A stretch of DNA of 64,000 nucleotides from Psophocarpus tetragonolobus (GCA_037954015.1 CM075691.1:50151447-50215446); one strand, 5' to 3'; positions 15,301 through 31,268 are shown, numbered from the stretch's first letter. The notes: generated by a model from the letters alone, not told the origin. Numbers and translations are program-made.

Positions 15301-16900
15301 ATAGTTATCTTCATTCTAAAAGATAATTTAATAGATCATTTAAAATTTCTTTATTAAAGATCATAACGGTAACGATCATTGGGCTTAATAAATGCTAAAA
15401 AATTTGCAATAGTTATCTTCTTTCTAAAAGATAATTTAAGAGATCATTTAAAATTTCTTTATTAAAGATCATAACGGTAACGATCAATGGGCCTAATAAA
15501 TGCTAAAAAATTTGAAATAGTTATCTTCTTTCTAAAAGATAATTTAATAGATCATTTAAAATTTCTTTATTAAAGATCATAACGGTAACGATCATTGGCC
15601 TAATAAATGCTAAAAAATATGAAATAGTTATCTTCTTTCTAAAAGATAATTTAATAGATCATTTAAAATTTCTTTATTAAAGATCATAACGGTAATGATC
15701 ATTGGGCCTAATAAATGCTAAAAAATTTGAAATAGTTATCTTCTTTCTAAAAGATAATTTAAGAGATCATTTAAAATTTCTTTATTAAAGATCATAACGG
15801 TAACGATCATTGGGCCTAATAAATGCTAAAAAATATGAAATAGTTATCTTCTTTCTAAAAGATAATTTAATAGATCATTTAAAATTTCTTTATTAAAGAT
15901 CATAACGGTAACGATAAATGGGCCTAATAAATGCTAAAAAATTTGAAATAGTTATATTCTTTCTAAAAGATTATTTAATAGATCATTTAAAATTTCTTTA
16001 TTAAAGATCATAACGGTAACGATCAATGGGCCTAATAAATGCTAAAAAATTTGCAATAGTTATCTTCTTTCTAAAAGATAATTTTATTGATCATTTAAAA
16101 TTTCTTTATTAAAGATCATAATGGTAACGATCAATGGGCCTAATAAATGCTAAAAAATTTGAAATAGTTATGTTCTTTCTAAAAGATTATTTAATAGATC
16201 ATTTAAAATTTCTCTATTAAAGATCATAACGGTAACGATCAATGGGCCTAATAAATGCTAAAAAATTTGAAATAGTTATGTTCTTTCTAAAAGATTATTT
16301 AATAGATCATTTAAAATTTCTCTATTAAAGATCATAACGGTAACGATCAATGGGCCTAATAAATGCTAAAAAATTTGAAATAGTTATGTTCTTTCTAAAA
16401 GATAATTTAATTGATCATTTAAAATTTCTTTATTAAAGATCATAACGGTAATGATCATTGGGCCTAATAAATTCTAAAAGATTGTAAATAATTATCTTCT
16501 TTCTAAAAGATAATTTAATAGATCATTTAAAATTTCTTTATTAAAGATCATAACGGTAACGATCAATGGGCCTAATAAATGCTAAAAAATTTGAAATAGT
16601 TATCTTCTTTCTAAAAGATAATTTTATTGATCATTTAAAATTTCTTTATTAAAGATCATAACGGTAATGATCATTGGGCCTAATAAATTCTAAAAGATTG
16701 TAACTAATTATCTTCTTTCTAAAAGATAATTTAATAGATCATTTAAAATTTCTTTATTAAAGATCATAACGGTAACGATCATTGGCCTAATAAATGCTAA
16801 AAAATATGAAATAGTTATCTTCATTCTAAAAGATAATTTAATAGATCATTTAAAATTTCTTTATTAAAGATCATAACGGTAACGATCATTGGGCTTAATA
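12400..16900 (+). repeat. Mosaic of 1402- and 1510-bp spaced copies with TTCATTCT marker
   Basis: A variant start TTCATTCTAAAAG appears at 13261, 14771, 15310 and 16820, giving spacings of 1510, 539 and 1510 bp. The TATATTC end is spaced 1402 bp here (12502, 13904). The AATTGATC unit is first seen near 12.85 kb and the ATTGTAACTAATT end near 13.1 kb. The same TTCATTCT marker continues at 17898, 20272, 21350 and 23938, so this segment founded much of the 13-24 kb region. Block edges are approximate. Confidence 0.7.
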
Positions 16901-19900
16901 AATGCTAAAAAATTTGCAATAGTTATCTTCTTTCTAAAAGATAATTTAAGAGATCATTTAAAATTTCTTTATTAAAGATCATAACGGTAACGATCAATGG
17001 GCCTAATAAAAGCTAAAAAATTTGAAATAGTTATCTTCTTTCTAAAAGATAATTTAATAGATCATTTAAAATTTCTTTATTAAAGATCATAACGGTAACG
17101 ATCATTGGGCCTAATAAATGCTAAAAGATTGTAAATAATTATCTTCTTTCTAAAAGATAATTTAATAGATCATTTAAAATTTCTTTATTAAAGATCATAA
17201 CGGTAATGATCATTGGGCCTAATAAATTCTCAAAGATTGTAAATAATTATCTTCTTTCTAAAAGATAATTTAATAGATCATTTAAAATTTCGTTATTAAA
17301 GATCATAACGGTAACGATCAATGGGCCTAATAAATGCTAAAAGATTGTAAATAATTATCTTCTTTCTAAAAGATAATTTAATAGATCATTTAAAATTTCT
17401 TTATTAAAGATCATAACGGTAACGATCATTGGCCTAATAAATGCTGAAAAATATGAAATAGTTATCTTCTTTCTAAAAGATAATTTAATAGATCATTTAA
17501 AATTTCTTTATTAAAGATCATAACGGTAATGATCATTGGGCCTAATAAATGCTAAAAAATTTGAAATAGTTATCTTCTTTCTAAAAGATAATTTAATAGA
17601 TCATTTAAAATTTCTTTATTAAAGATCATAACGGTAACGATCAATGGGCTTAATAAATGCTAAAAAATTTGCAATAGTTATCTTCTTTCTAAAAGATAAT
17701 TTTATTGATCATTTAAAATTTCTTTATTAAAGATCATAACGGTAATGATCATTGGGCCTAATAAATTCTAAAAGATTGTAACTAATTATCTTCTTTCTAA
17801 AAGATAATTTAATAGATCATTTAAAATTTCTTTATTAAAGATCATAACGGTAACGATCATTGGCCTAATAAATGCTAAAAAATATGAAATAGTTATCTTC
17901 ATTCTAAAAGATAATTTAATAGATCATTTAAAATTTCTTTATTAAAGATCATAACGGTAACGATCATTGGGCTTAATAAATGCTAAAAAATTTGCAATAG
18001 TTATCTTCTTTCTAAAAGATAATTTAAGAGATCATTTAAAATTTCTTTATTAAAGATCATAACGGTAACGATCAATGGGCCTAATAAATGCTAAAAAATT
18101 TGAAATAGTTATCTTCTTTCTAAAAGATAATTTAATAGATCATTTAAAATTTCTTTATTAAAGATCATAACGGTAACGATCATTGGGCCTAATAAATGCT
18201 AAAAGATTGTAAATAATTATCTTCTTTCTAAAAGATAATTTAATAGATCATTTAAAATTTCTTTATTAAAGATCATAACGGTAATGATCATTGGGCCTAA
18301 TAAATTCTCAAAGATTGTAAATAATTATCTTCTTTCTAAAAGATAATTTAATAGATCATTTAAAATTTCGTTATTAAAGATCATAACGGTAACGATCAAT
18401 GGGCCTAATAAATGCTAAAAGATTGTAAATAATTATCTTCTTTCTAAAAGATAATTTAATAGATCATTTAAAATTTCTTTATTAAAGATCATAACGGTAA
18501 CGATCAATGGGCTTAATAAATGCTAAAAAATTTGCAATAGTTATCTTCTTTCTAAAAGATAATTTAAGAGATCATTTAAAATTTCTTTATTAAAGATCAT
18601 AACGGTAACGATCAATGGGCCTAATAAATGCTAAAAAATTTGAAATAGTTATCTTCTTTCTAAAAGATAATTTAATAGATCATTTAAAATTTCTTTATTA
18701 AAGATCATAACGGTAACGATCATTGGGCCTAATAAATGCTAAAAGATTGTAAATAATTATCTTCTTTCTAAAAGATAATTTAATAGATCATTTAAAATTT
18801 CTTTATTAAAGATCATAACGGTAATGATCATTGGGCCTAATAAATTCTCAAAGATTGTAAATAATTATCTTCTTTCTAAAAGATAATTTAATAGATCATT
18901 TAAAATTTCGTTATTAAAGATCATAACGGTAACGATCAATGGGCCTAATAAATGCTAAAAGATTGTAAATAATTATCTTCTTTCTAAAAGATAATTTAAT
19001 AGATCATTTAAAATTTCTTTATTAAAGATCATAACGGTAACGATCATTGGCCTAATAAATGCTAAAAAATATGAAATAGTTATCTTCTTTCTAAAAGATA
19101 ATTTAATAGATCATTTAAAATTTCTTTATTAAAGATCATAACGGTAATGATCATTGGGCCTAATAAATGCTAAAAAATTTGAAATAGTTATCTTCTTTCT
19201 AAAAGATAATTTAAGAGATCATTTAAAATTTCTTTATTAAAGATCATAACGGTAACGATCATTGGGCCTAATAAATGCTAAAAAATATGAAATAGTTATC
19301 TTCTTTCTAAAAGATAATTTAATAGATCATTTAAAATTTCTTTATTAAAGATCATAACGGTAACGATAAATGGGCCTAATAAATGCTAAAAAATTTGAAA
19401 TAGTTATATTCTTTCTAAAAGATTATTTAATAGATCATTTAAAATTTCTTTATTAAAGATCATAACGGTAACGATCAATGGGCCTAATAAATGCTAAAAA
19501 ATTTGCAATAGTTATCTTCTTTCTAAAAGATAATTTTATTGATCATTTAAAATTTCTTTATTAAAGATCATAATGGTAACGATCAATGGGCCTAATAAAT
19601 GCTAAAAAATTTGAAATAGTTATGTTCTTTCTAAAAGATTATTTAATAGATCATTTAAAATTTCTCTATTAAAGATCATAACGGTAACGATCAATGGGCC
19701 TAATAAATGCTAAAAAATTTGAAATAGTTATGTTCTTTCTAAAAGATTATTTAATAGATCATTTAAAATTTCTCTATTAAAGATCATAACGGTAACGATC
19801 AATGGGCCTAATAAATGCTAAAAAATTTGAAATAGTTATGTTCTTTCTAAAAGATAATTTAATTGATCATTTAAAATTTCTTTATTAAAGATCATAACGG

Positions 19901-22105
19901 TAATGATCATTGGGCCTAATAAATTCTAAAAGATTGTAAATAATTATCTTCTTTCTAAAAGATAATTTAATAGATCATTTAAAATTTCTTTATTAAAGAT
20001 CATAACGGTAACGATCAATGGGCCTAATAAATGCTAAAAAATTTGAAATAGTTATCTTCTTTCTAAAAGATAATTTTATTGATCATTTAAAATTTCTTTA
20101 TTAAAGATCATAACGGTAATGATCATTGGGCCTAATAAATTCTAAAAGATTGTAACTAATTATCTTCTTTCTAAAAGATAATTTAATAGATCATTTAAAA
20201 TTTCTTTATTAAAGATCATAACGGTAACGATCATTGGCCTAATAAATGCTAAAAAATATGAAATAGTTATCTTCATTCTAAAAGATAATTTAATAGATCA
20301 TTTAAAATTTCTTTATTAAAGATCATAACGGTAACGATCATTGGGCTTAATAAATGCTAAAAAATTTGCAATAGTTATCTTCTTTCTAAAAGATAATTTA
20401 AGAGATCATTTAAAATTTCTTTATTAAAGATCATAACGGTAACGATCAATGGGCCTAATAAAAGCTAAAAAATTTGAAATAGTTATCTTCTTTCTAAAAG
20501 ATAATTTAATAGATCATTTAAAATTTCTTTATTAAAGATCATAACGGTAACGATCATTGGGCCTAATAAATGCTAAAAGATTGTAAATAATTATCTTCTT
20601 TCTAAAAGATAATTTAATAGATCATTTAAAATTTCTTTATTAAAGATCATAACGGTAATGATCATTGGGCCTAATAAATTCTCAAAGATTGTAAATAATT
20701 ATCTTCTTTCTAAAAGATAATTTAATAGATCATTTAAAATTTCGTTATTAAAGATCATAACGGTAACGATCAATGGGCCTAATAAATGCTAAAAGATTGT
20801 AAATAATTATCTTCTTTCTAAAAGATAATTTAATAGATCATTTAAAATTTCTTTATTAAAGATCATAACGGTAACGATCATTGGCCTAATAAATGCTGAA
20901 AAATATGAAATAGTTATCTTCTTTCTAAAAGATAATTTAATAGATCATTTAAAATTTCTTTATTAAAGATCATAACGGTAATGATCATTGGGCCTAATAA
21001 ATGCTAAAAAATTTGAAATAGTTATCTTCTTTCTAAAAGATAATTTAATAGATCATTTAAAATTTCTTTATTAAAGATCATAACGGTAACGATCAATGGG
21101 CTTAATAAATGCTAAAAAATTTGCAATAGTTATCTTCTTTCTAAAAGATAATTTTATTGATCATTTAAAATTTCTTTATTAAAGATCATAACGGTAATGA
21201 TCATTGGGCCTAATAAATTCTAAAAGATTGTAACTAATTATCTTCTTTCTAAAAGATAATTTAATAGATCATTTAAAATTTCTTTATTAAAGATCATAAC
21301 GGTAACGATCATTGGCCTAATAAATGCTAAAAAATATGAAATAGTTATCTTCATTCTAAAAGATAATTTAATAGATCATTTAAAATTTCTTTATTAAAGA
21401 TCATAACGGTAACGATCATTGGGCTTAATAAATGCTAAAAAATTTGCAATAGTTATCTTCTTTCTAAAAGATAATTTAAGAGATCATTTAAAATTTCTTT
21501 ATTAAAGATCATAACGGTAACGATCAATGGGCCTAATAAATGCTAAAAAATTTGAAATAGTTATCTTCTTTCTAAAAGATAATTTAATAGATCATTTAAA
21601 ATTTCTTTATTAAAGATCATAACGGTAACGATCATTGGGCCTAATAAATGCTAAAAGATTGTAAATAATTATCTTCTTTCTAAAAGATAATTTAATAGAT
21701 CATTTAAAATTTCTTTATTAAAGATCATAACGGTAATGATCATTGGGCCTAATAAATTCTCAAAGATTGTAAATAATTATCTTCTTTCTAAAAGATAATT
21801 TAATAGATCATTTAAAATTTCGTTATTAAAGATCATAACGGTAACGATCAATGGGCCTAATAAATGCTAAAAGATTGTAAATAATTATCTTCTTTCTAAA
21901 AGATAATTTAATAGATCATTTAAAATTTCTTTATTAAAGATCATAACGGTAACGATCAATGGGCTTAATAAATGCTAAAAAATTTGCAATAGTTATCTTC
22001 TTTCTAAAAGATAATTTAAGAGATCATTTAAAATTTCTTTATTAAAGATCATAACGGTAACGATCAATGGGCCTAATAAATGCTAAAAAATTTGAAATAC
22101 TTATC
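15526..22105 (+). repeat. Direct duplication at 3452-bp offset (32 monomers)
   Basis: 15526-18653 matches 18978-22105 at an offset of exactly 3452 bp. Matching rare markers include AAAGCTAAAA (17011 and 20463), ATGCTGAAAAATATG (17443 and 20895), two adjacent TCTCTATT units (16211 and 16319 against 19663 and 19771), TTCATTCT (16820 and 20272) and TATATTC (15953 and 19405). The match stops on the right because 18654 has a GGGCC, GATTG-type unit where 22106 has the 107-bp type. One private change is visible at about 22099 (GAAATACTT). Confidence 0.85.
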
Positions 22106-25100
22106 TTCTTTCTAAAAGATAATTTAATAGATCATTTAAAATTTCTTTATTAAAGATCATAACGGTAACGATCATTGGCCTAATAAATGCTAAAAAATAT
22201 GAAATAGTTATCTTCTTTCTAAAAGATAATTTAATAGATCATTTAAAATTTCTTTATTAAAGATCATAACGGTAATGATCATTGGGCCTAATAAATGCTA
22301 AAAAATTTGAAATAGTTATCTTCTTTCTAAAAGATAATTTAAGAGATCATTTAAAATTTCTTTATTAAAGATCATAACGGTAACGATCATTGGGCCTAAT
22401 AAATGCTAAAAAATATGAAATAGTTATCTTCTTTCTAAAAGATAATTTAATAGATCATTTAAAATTTCTTTATTAAAGATCATAACGGTAACGATAAATG
22501 GGCCTAATAAATGCTAAAAAATTTGAAATAGTTATATTCTTTCTAAAAGATTATTTAATAGATCATTTAAAATTTCTTTATTAAAGATCATAACGGTAAC
22601 GATCAATGGGCCTAATAAATGCTAAAAAATTTGCAATAGTTATCTTCTTTCTAAAAGATAATTTTATTGATCATTTAAAATTTCTTTATTAAAGATCATA
22701 ATGGTAACGACCAATGGGCCTAATAAATGCTAAAAAATTTGAAATAGTTATGTTCTTTCTAAAAGATTATTTAATAGATCATTTAAAATTTCTCTATTAA
22801 AGATCATAACGGTAACGATCAATGGGCCTAATAAATGCTAAAAAATTTGAAATAGTTATGTTCTTTCTAAAAGATTATTTAATAGATCATTTAAAATTTC
22901 TTTATTAAAGATCATAACGGTAACGATCAATGGGCCTAATAAATGCTAAAAAATTTGAAATAGTTATCTTCTTTCTAAAAGATAATTTAAGAGATCATTT
23001 AAAATTTCTTTATTAAAGATCATAACGGTAACGATCATTGGCCTAATAAATGCTAAAAAATATGAAATAGTTATCTTCTTTCTAAAAGATAATTTAATAG
23101 ATCATTTAAAATTTCTTTATTAAAGATCATAACGGTAACGATCAATGGGCTTAATAAATGCTAAAAAATTTGCAATAGTTATCTTCTTTCTAAAAGATAA
23201 TTTAAGAGATCATTTAAAATTTCTTTATTAAAGATCATAACGGTAACGATCAATGGGCCTAATAAATGCTAAAAAATTTGAAATAGTTATCTTCTTTCTA
23301 AAAGATAATTTAATAGATCATTTAAAATTTCTTTATTAAAGATCATAACGGTAACGATCATTGGCCTAATAAATGCTAAAAAATTTGAAATAGTTATCTT
23401 CTTTCTAAAAGATAATTTAATAGATCATTTAAAATTTCTTTATTAAAGATCATAACGGTAATGATCATTGGGCCTAATAAATGCTAAAAAATTTGAAATA
23501 GTTATGTTCTTTCTAAAAGATTATTTAATAGATCATTTAAAATTTCTCTATTAAAGATCATAACGGTAACGATCAATGGGCCTAATAAATGCTAAAAAAT
23601 TTGAAATAGTTATGTTCTTTCTAAAAGATTATTTAATAGATCATTTAAAATTTCTTTATTAAAGATCATAACGGTAACGATCAATGGGCTTAATAAATGC
23701 TAAAAAATTTGCAATAGTTATCTTCTTTCTAAAAGATAATTTTATTGATCATTTAAAATTTCTTTATTAAAGATCATAACGGTAATGATCATTGGGCCTA
23801 ATAAATTCTAAAAGATTGTAACTAATTATCTTCTTTCTAAAAGATAATTTAATAGATCATTTAAAATTTCTTTATTAAAGATCATAACGGTAACGATCAT
23901 TGGCCTAATAAATGCTAAAAAATATGAAATAGTTATCTTCATTCTAAAAGATAATTTAATAGATCATTTAAAATTTCTTTATTAAAGATCATAACGGTAA
24001 CGATCATTGGGCTTAATAAATGCTAAAAAATTTGCAATAGTTATCTTCTTTCTAAAAGATAATTTAAGAGATCATTTAAAATTTCTTTATTAAAGATCAT
24101 AACGGTAACGATCAATGGGCCTAATAAATGCTAAAAAATTTGAAATAGTTATCTTCTTTCTAAAAGATAATTTAATAGATCATTTAAAATTTCTTTATTA
24201 AAGATCATAACGGTAACGATCATTGGGCCTAATAAATGCTAAAAGATTGTAAATAATTATCTTCTTTCTAAAAGATAATTTAATAGATCATTTAAAATTT
24301 CTTTATTAAAGATCATAACGGTAATGATCATTGGGCCTAATAAATTCTCAAAGATTGTAAATAATTATCTTCTTTCTAAAAGATAATTTAATAGATCATT
24401 TAAAATTTCGTTATTAAAGATCATAACGGTAACGATCAATGGGCCTAATAAATGCTAAAAGATTGTAAATAATTATCTTCTTTCTAAAAGATAATTTAAT
24501 AGATCATTTAAAATTTCTTTATTAAAGATCATAACGGTAACGATCAATGGGCTTAATAAATGCTAAAAAATTTGCAATAGTTATCTTCTTTCTAAAAGAT
24601 AATTTAAGAGATCATTTAAAATTTCTTTATTAAAGATCATAACGGTAACGATCAATGGGCCTAATAAATGCTAAAAAATTTGAAATAGTTATCTTCTTTC
24701 TAAAAGATAATTTAATAGATCATTTAAAATTTCTTTATTAAAGATCATAACGGTAACGATCATTGGCCTAATAAATGCTAAAAAATATGAAATAGTTATC
24801 TTCTTTCTAAAAGATAATTTAATAGATCATTTAAAATTTCTTTATTAAAGATCATAACGGTAATGATCATTGGGCCTAATAAATGCTAAAAAATTTGAAA
24901 TAGTTATCTTCTTTCTAAAAGATAATTTAAGAGATCATTTAAAATTTCTTTATTAAAGATCATAACGGTAACGATCATTGGGCCTAATAAATGCTAAAAA
25001 ATATGAAATAGTTATCTTCTTTCTAAAAGATAATTTAATAGATCATTTAAAATTTCTTTATTAAAGATCATAACGGTAACGATAAATGGGCCTAATAAAT

Positions 25101-26090
25101 GCTAAAAAATTTGAAATAGTTATATTCTTTCTAAAAGATTATTTAATAGATCATTTAAAATTTCTTTATTAAAGATCATAACGGTAACGATCAATGGGCC
25201 TAATAAATGCTAAAAAATTTGCAATAGTTATCTTCTTTCTAAAAGATAATTTTATTGATCATTTAAAATTTCTTTATTAAAGATCATAATGGTAACGACC
25301 AATGGGCCTAATAAATGCTAAAAAATTTGAAATAGTTATGTTCTTTCTAAAAGATTATTTAATAGATCATTTAAAATTTCTCTATTAAAGATCATAACGG
25401 TAACGATCAATGGGCCTAATAAATGCTAAAAAATTTGAAATAGTTATGTTCTTTCTAAAAGATTATTTAATAGATCATTTAAAATTTCTTTATTAAAGAT
25501 CATAACGGTAACGATCAATGGGCCTAATAAATGCTAAAAAATTTGAAATAGTTATCTTCTTTCTAAAAGATAATTTAAGAGATCATTTAAAATTTCTTTA
25601 TTAAAGATCATAACGGTAACGATCATTGGCCTAATAAATGCTAAAAAATATGAAATAGTTATCTTCTTTCTAAAAGATAATTTAATAGATCATTTAAAAT
25701 TTCTTTATTAAAGATCATAACGGTAACGATCAATGGGCTTAATAAATGCTAAAAAATTTGCAATAGTTATCTTCTTTCTAAAAGATAATTTAAGAGATCA
25801 TTTAAAATTTCTTTATTAAAGATCATAACGGTAACGATCAATGGGCCTAATAAATGCTAAAAAATTTGAAATAGTTATCTTCTTTCTAAAAGATAATTTA
25901 ATAGATCATTTAAAATTTCTTTATTAAAGATCATAACGGTAACGATCATTGGCCTAATAAATGCTAAAAAATTTGAAATAGTTATCTTCTTTCTAAAAGA
26001 TAATTTAATAGATCATTTAAAATTTCTTTATTAAAGATCATAACGGTAATGATCATTGGGCCTAATAAATGCTAAAAAATTTGAAATAGT
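21135..26090 (+). repeat. Direct duplication at 2588-bp offset (24 monomers)
   Basis: 21135-23502 matches 23723-26090 at 2588 bp. Linked rare markers are GACCAATGGG (22709 and 25297), TTCATTCT (21350 and 23938), TATATTC (22533 and 25121) and a GGCC unit with a TTTGAAATAG end near 23370 and 25958. The left part overlaps the second copy of the 3452-bp duplication, so these events are nested in time: the 2588-bp event copied sequence that already contained part of the earlier duplication. Confidence 0.83.
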
Positions 26091-27926
26091 TATCTTCTTT
26101 CTAAAAGATAATTTAAGAGATCATTTAAAATTTCTTTATTAAAGATCATAACGGTAACGATCATTGGGCCTAATAAATGCTAAAAAATATGAAATAGTTA
26201 TCTTCTTTCTAAAAGATAATTTAATAGATCATTTAAAATTTCTTTATTAAAGATCATAACGGTAACGATAAATGGGCCTAATAAATGCTAAAAAATTTGA
26301 AATAGTTATATTCTTTCTAAAAGATTATTTAATAGATCATTTAAAATTTCTTTATTAAAGATCATAACGGTAACGATCAATGGGCCTAATAAATGCTAAA
26401 AAATTTGCAATAGTTATCTTCTTTCTAAAAGATAATTTAATAGATCATTTAAAATTTCTTTATTAAAGATCATAACGGTAACGATCATTGGGCCTAATAA
26501 ATGCTAAAAAATTTGCAATAGTTATCTTCTTTCTAAAAGATAATTTAAGAGATCATTTAAAATTTCTTTATTAAAGATCATAACGGTAACGATCAATGGG
26601 CCTAATAAATGCTAAAAAATTTGCAATAGTTATCTTCTTTCTAAAAGATAATTTAAGAGATCATTTAAAATTTCTTTATTAAAGATCATAACGGTAACGA
26701 TCAATGGGCCTAATAAATGCTAAAAAATTTGAAATAGTTATCTTCTTTCTAAAAGATAATTTAATAGATCATTTAAAATTTCTTTATTAAAGATCATAAC
26801 GGTAACGATCATTGGCCTAATAAATGCTAAAAAATTTGAAATAGTTATCTTCTTTCTAAAAGATAATTTAATAGATCATTTAAAATTTCTTTATTAAAGA
26901 TCATAACGGTAATGATCATTGGGCCTAATAAATGCTAAAAAATTTGAAATAGTTATCTTCTTTCTAAAAGATAATTTAAGAGATCATTTAAAATTTCTTT
27001 ATTAAAGATCATAACGGTAACGATCATTGGGCCTAATAAATGCTAAAAAATATGAAATAGTTATCTTCTTTCTAAAAGATAATTTAATAGATCATTTAAA
27101 ATTTCTTTATTAAAGATCATAACGGTAACGATAAATGGGCCTAATTAATGCTAAAAAATTTGAAATAGTTATATTCTTTCTAAAAGATTATTTAATAGAT
27201 CATTTAAAATTTCTTTATTAAAGATCATAACGGTAACGATCAATGGGCCTAATAAATGCTAAAAAATTTGCAATAGTTATCTTCTTTCTAAAAGATAATT
27301 TAATAGATCATTTAAAATTTCTTTATTAAAGATCATAACGGTAACGATCATTGGGCCTAATAAATGCTAAAAATTGTAAATAATTATCTTCTTTCTAAAA
27401 GATAATTTAATAGATCATTTAAAATTTCTTTATTAAAGATCATAACGGTAATGATCATTGGGCCTAATAAATTCTCAAAGATTGTAAATAATTATCTTCT
27501 TTCTAAAAGATAATTTAATAGATCATTTAAAATTTCGTTATTAAAGATCATAACGGTAACGATCAATGGGCCTAATAAATGCTAAAAGATTGTAAATAAT
27601 TATCTTCTTTCTAAAAGATAATTTAATAGATCATTTAAAATTTCTTTATTAAAGATCATAACGGTAACGATCATTGGCCTAATAAATGCTAAAAAATATG
27701 AAATAGTTATCTTCTTTCTAAAAGATAATTTAATAGATCATTTAAAATTTCTTTATTAAAGATCATAACGGTAATGATCATTGGGCCTAATAAATGCTAA
27801 AAAATTTGAAATAGTTATCTTCTTTCTAAAAGATAATTTAAGAGATCATTTAAAATTTCTTTATTAAAAATCATAACGGTAACGATCATTTGCCTAATAA
27901 ATGCTAAAAAATATGAAATAGTTATC

Positions 27927-30900
27927 TTCTTTATAAAAGATAATTTAATAGATCATTTAAAATTTCTTTATTAAAGATCATAACGGTAACGATCAATGGG
28001 CTTAATAAATGCTAAAAAATTTGCAATAGTTATCTTCTTTCTAAAAGATAATTTAAGAGATCATTTAAAATTTCTTTATTAAAGATCATAACGGTAACGA
28101 TCAATGGGCCTAATAAATGCTAAAAAATTTGAAATAGTTATCTTCTTTCTAAAAGATAATTTAATAGATCATTTAAAATTTCTTTATTAAAGATCATAAC
28201 GGTAACGATCATTGGCCTAATAAATGCTAAAAAATATGAAATAGTTATCTTCTTTCTAAAAGATAATTTAATAGATCATTTAAAATTTCTTTATTAAAGA
28301 TCATAACGGTAATGATCATTGGGCCTAATAAATGCTAAAAAATTTGAAATAGTTATCTTCTTTCTAAAAGATAATTTAAGAGATCATTTAAAATTTCTTT
28401 ATTAAAGATCATAACGGTAACGATCATTGGGCCTAATAAATGCTAAAAAATATGAAATAGTTATCTTCTTTCTAAAAGATAATTTAATAGATCATTTAAA
28501 ATTTCTTTATTAAAGATCATAACGGTAACGATAAATGGGCCTAATAAATGCTAAAAAATTTGAAATAGTTATATTCTTTCTAAAAGATTATTTAATAGAT
28601 CATTTAAAATTTCTTTATTAAAGATCATAACGGTAACGATCAATGGGCCTAATAAATGCTAAAAAATTTGCAATAGTTATCTTCTTTCTAAAAGATAATT
28701 TTATTGATTATTTAAAATTTCTTTATTAAAGATCATAATGGTAACGATCAATGGGCCTAATAAATGCTAAAAAATTTGAAATAGTTATGTTCTTTCTAAA
28801 AGATTATTTAATAGATCATTTAAAATTTCTCTATTAAAGATCATAACGGTAACGATCAATGGGCCTAATAAATGCTAAAAAATTTGAAATAGTTATGTTC
28901 TTTCTAAAAGATTATTTAATAGATCATTTAAAATTTCTTTATTAAAGATCATAACGGTAACGTTCAATGGGCCTAATAAATGCTAAAAAATTTGCAATAG
29001 TTATCTTCTTTCTAAAAGATAATTTAAGAGATCATTTAAAATTTCTTTATTAAAGATCATAACGGTAACGATCATTGGCCTAATAAATGCTAAAAAATAT
29101 GAAATAGTTATCTTCTTTCTAAAAGATAATTTAATAGATCATTTAAAATTTCTTTATTAAAGATCATAACGGTAACGATCAATGGGCTTAATAAATGCTA
29201 AAAAATTTGCAATAGTTATCTTCTTTCTAAAAGATAATTTAAGAGATCATTTAAAATTTCTTTATTAAAGATCATAACGGTAACGATCAATGGGCCTAAT
29301 AAATGCTAAAAAATTTGAAATAGTTATCTTCTTTCTAAAAGATAATTTAATAGATCATTTAAAATTTCTTTATTAAAGATCATAACGGTAACGATCATTG
29401 GCCTAATAAATGCTAAAAAATATGAAATAGTTATCTTCTTTCTAAAAGATAATTTAATAGATCATTTAAAATTTCTTTATTAAAGATCATAACGGTAATG
29501 ATCATTGGGCCTAATAAATGCTAAAAAATTTGAAATAGTTATCTTCTTTCTAAAAGATAATTTAACAGATCATTTAAAATTTCTTTATTAAAGATCATAA
29601 CGGTAACGATCATTGGGCCTAATAAATGCTAAAAAATATGAAATAGTTATCTTCTTTCTAAAAGATAATTTAATAGATCATTTAAAATTTCTTTATTAAA
29701 GATCATAACGGTAACGATAAATGGGCCTAATAAATGCTAAAAAATTTGAAATAGTTATATTCTTTCTAAAAGATAATTTAATAGATCATTTAAAATTTCT
29801 TTATTAAAGATCATAACGGTAACGATCAATGGGCTTAATAAATGCTAAAAAATTTGCAATAGTTATCTTCTTTCTAAAAGATAATTTAAGAGATCATTTA
29901 AAATTTCTTTATTAAAGATCATAACGGTAACGATCAATGGGCCTAATAAATGCTAAAAAATTTGAAATAGTTATCTTCTTTCTAAAAGATAATTTAATAG
30001 ATCATTTAAAATTTCTTTATTAAAGATCATAACGGTAATGATCATTGGGCCTAATAAATTCTCAAAGATTGTAAATAATTATCTTCTTTCTAAAAGATAA
30101 TTTAATAGATCATTTAAAATTTCGTTATTAAAGATCATAACGGTAACGATCAATGGGCCTAATAAATGCTAAAAGATTCTAAATAATTATCTTCTTTCTA
30201 AAAGATAATTTAATAGATCATTTAAAATTTCTTTATTAAAGATCATAACGGTAACGATCATTGGCCTAATAAATGCTAAAAAATATGAAATAGTTATCTT
30301 CTTTCTAAAAGATAATTTAATAGATCATTTAAAATTTCTTTATTAAAGATCATAACGGTAACGATCATTGGCCTAATAAATGCTAAAAAATATGAAATAG
30401 TTATCTTCTTTCTAAAAGATAATTTAATAGATCATTTAAAATTTCTTTATTAAAGATCATAACGGTAATGATCATTGGGCCTAATAAATGCTAAAAAATT
30501 TGAAATAGTTATCTTCTTTCTAAAAGATAATTTAAGAGATCATTGAAAATTTCTTTATTAAAGATCATAACGGTAATGATCATTGGGCCTAATAAATGCT
30601 AAAAAATTTGAAATAGTTATCTTCTTTCTAAAAGATAATTTAAGAGATCATTTAAAATTTCTTTATTAAAGATCATAACGGTAATGATCATTGGGCCTAA
30701 TAAATGCTAAAAAATATGAAATAGTTATCTTCTTTCTAAAAGATAATTTAATAGATCATTTAAAATTTCTTTATTAAAGATCATAACGGTAACGATCAAT
30801 GGGCTTAATAAATGCTAAAAAATTTGCAATAGTTATCTTCTTTCTAAAAGATAATTTAAGAGATCATTTAAAATTTCTTTATTAAAGATCATAACGGTAA

Positions 30901-31268
30901 CGATCAATGGGCCTAATAAATGCTAAAAAATTTGAAATAGTTATCTTCTTTCTAAAAGATAATTTAATAGATCATTTAAAATTTCTTTATTAAAGATCAT
31001 AACGGTAATGATCATTGGGCCTAATAAATTCTCAAAGATTGTAAATAATTATCTTCTTTCTAAAAGATAATTTAATAGATCATTTAAAATTTCGTTATTA
31101 AAGATCATAACGGTAACGATCAATGGGCCTAATAAATGCTAAAAGATTGTAAATAATTATCTTCTTTCTAAAAGATAATTTAATAGATCATTTAAAATTT
31201 CTTTATTAAAGATCATAACGGTAACGATCATTGGCCTAATAAATGCTAAAAAATATGAAATAGTTATC
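27927..31268 (+). repeat. 3342-bp (31-monomer) tandem duplication, copy 1
   Basis: First copy of the longest clean tandem duplication in the left half. Five rare variants recur exactly 3342 bp downstream: TTATTGATTATTT (28698), ACGTTCAATGGG (28961), TTAACAGATC (29566), AAAGATTCTAAATAATT (30179) and ATCATTGAAAATT (30541). I noticed one private change in this copy, CTTTATAAAAG near 27933. Immediately before it, 27820-27926 holds further private changes (TTAAAAATCAT, CATTTGCC). Confidence 0.88.
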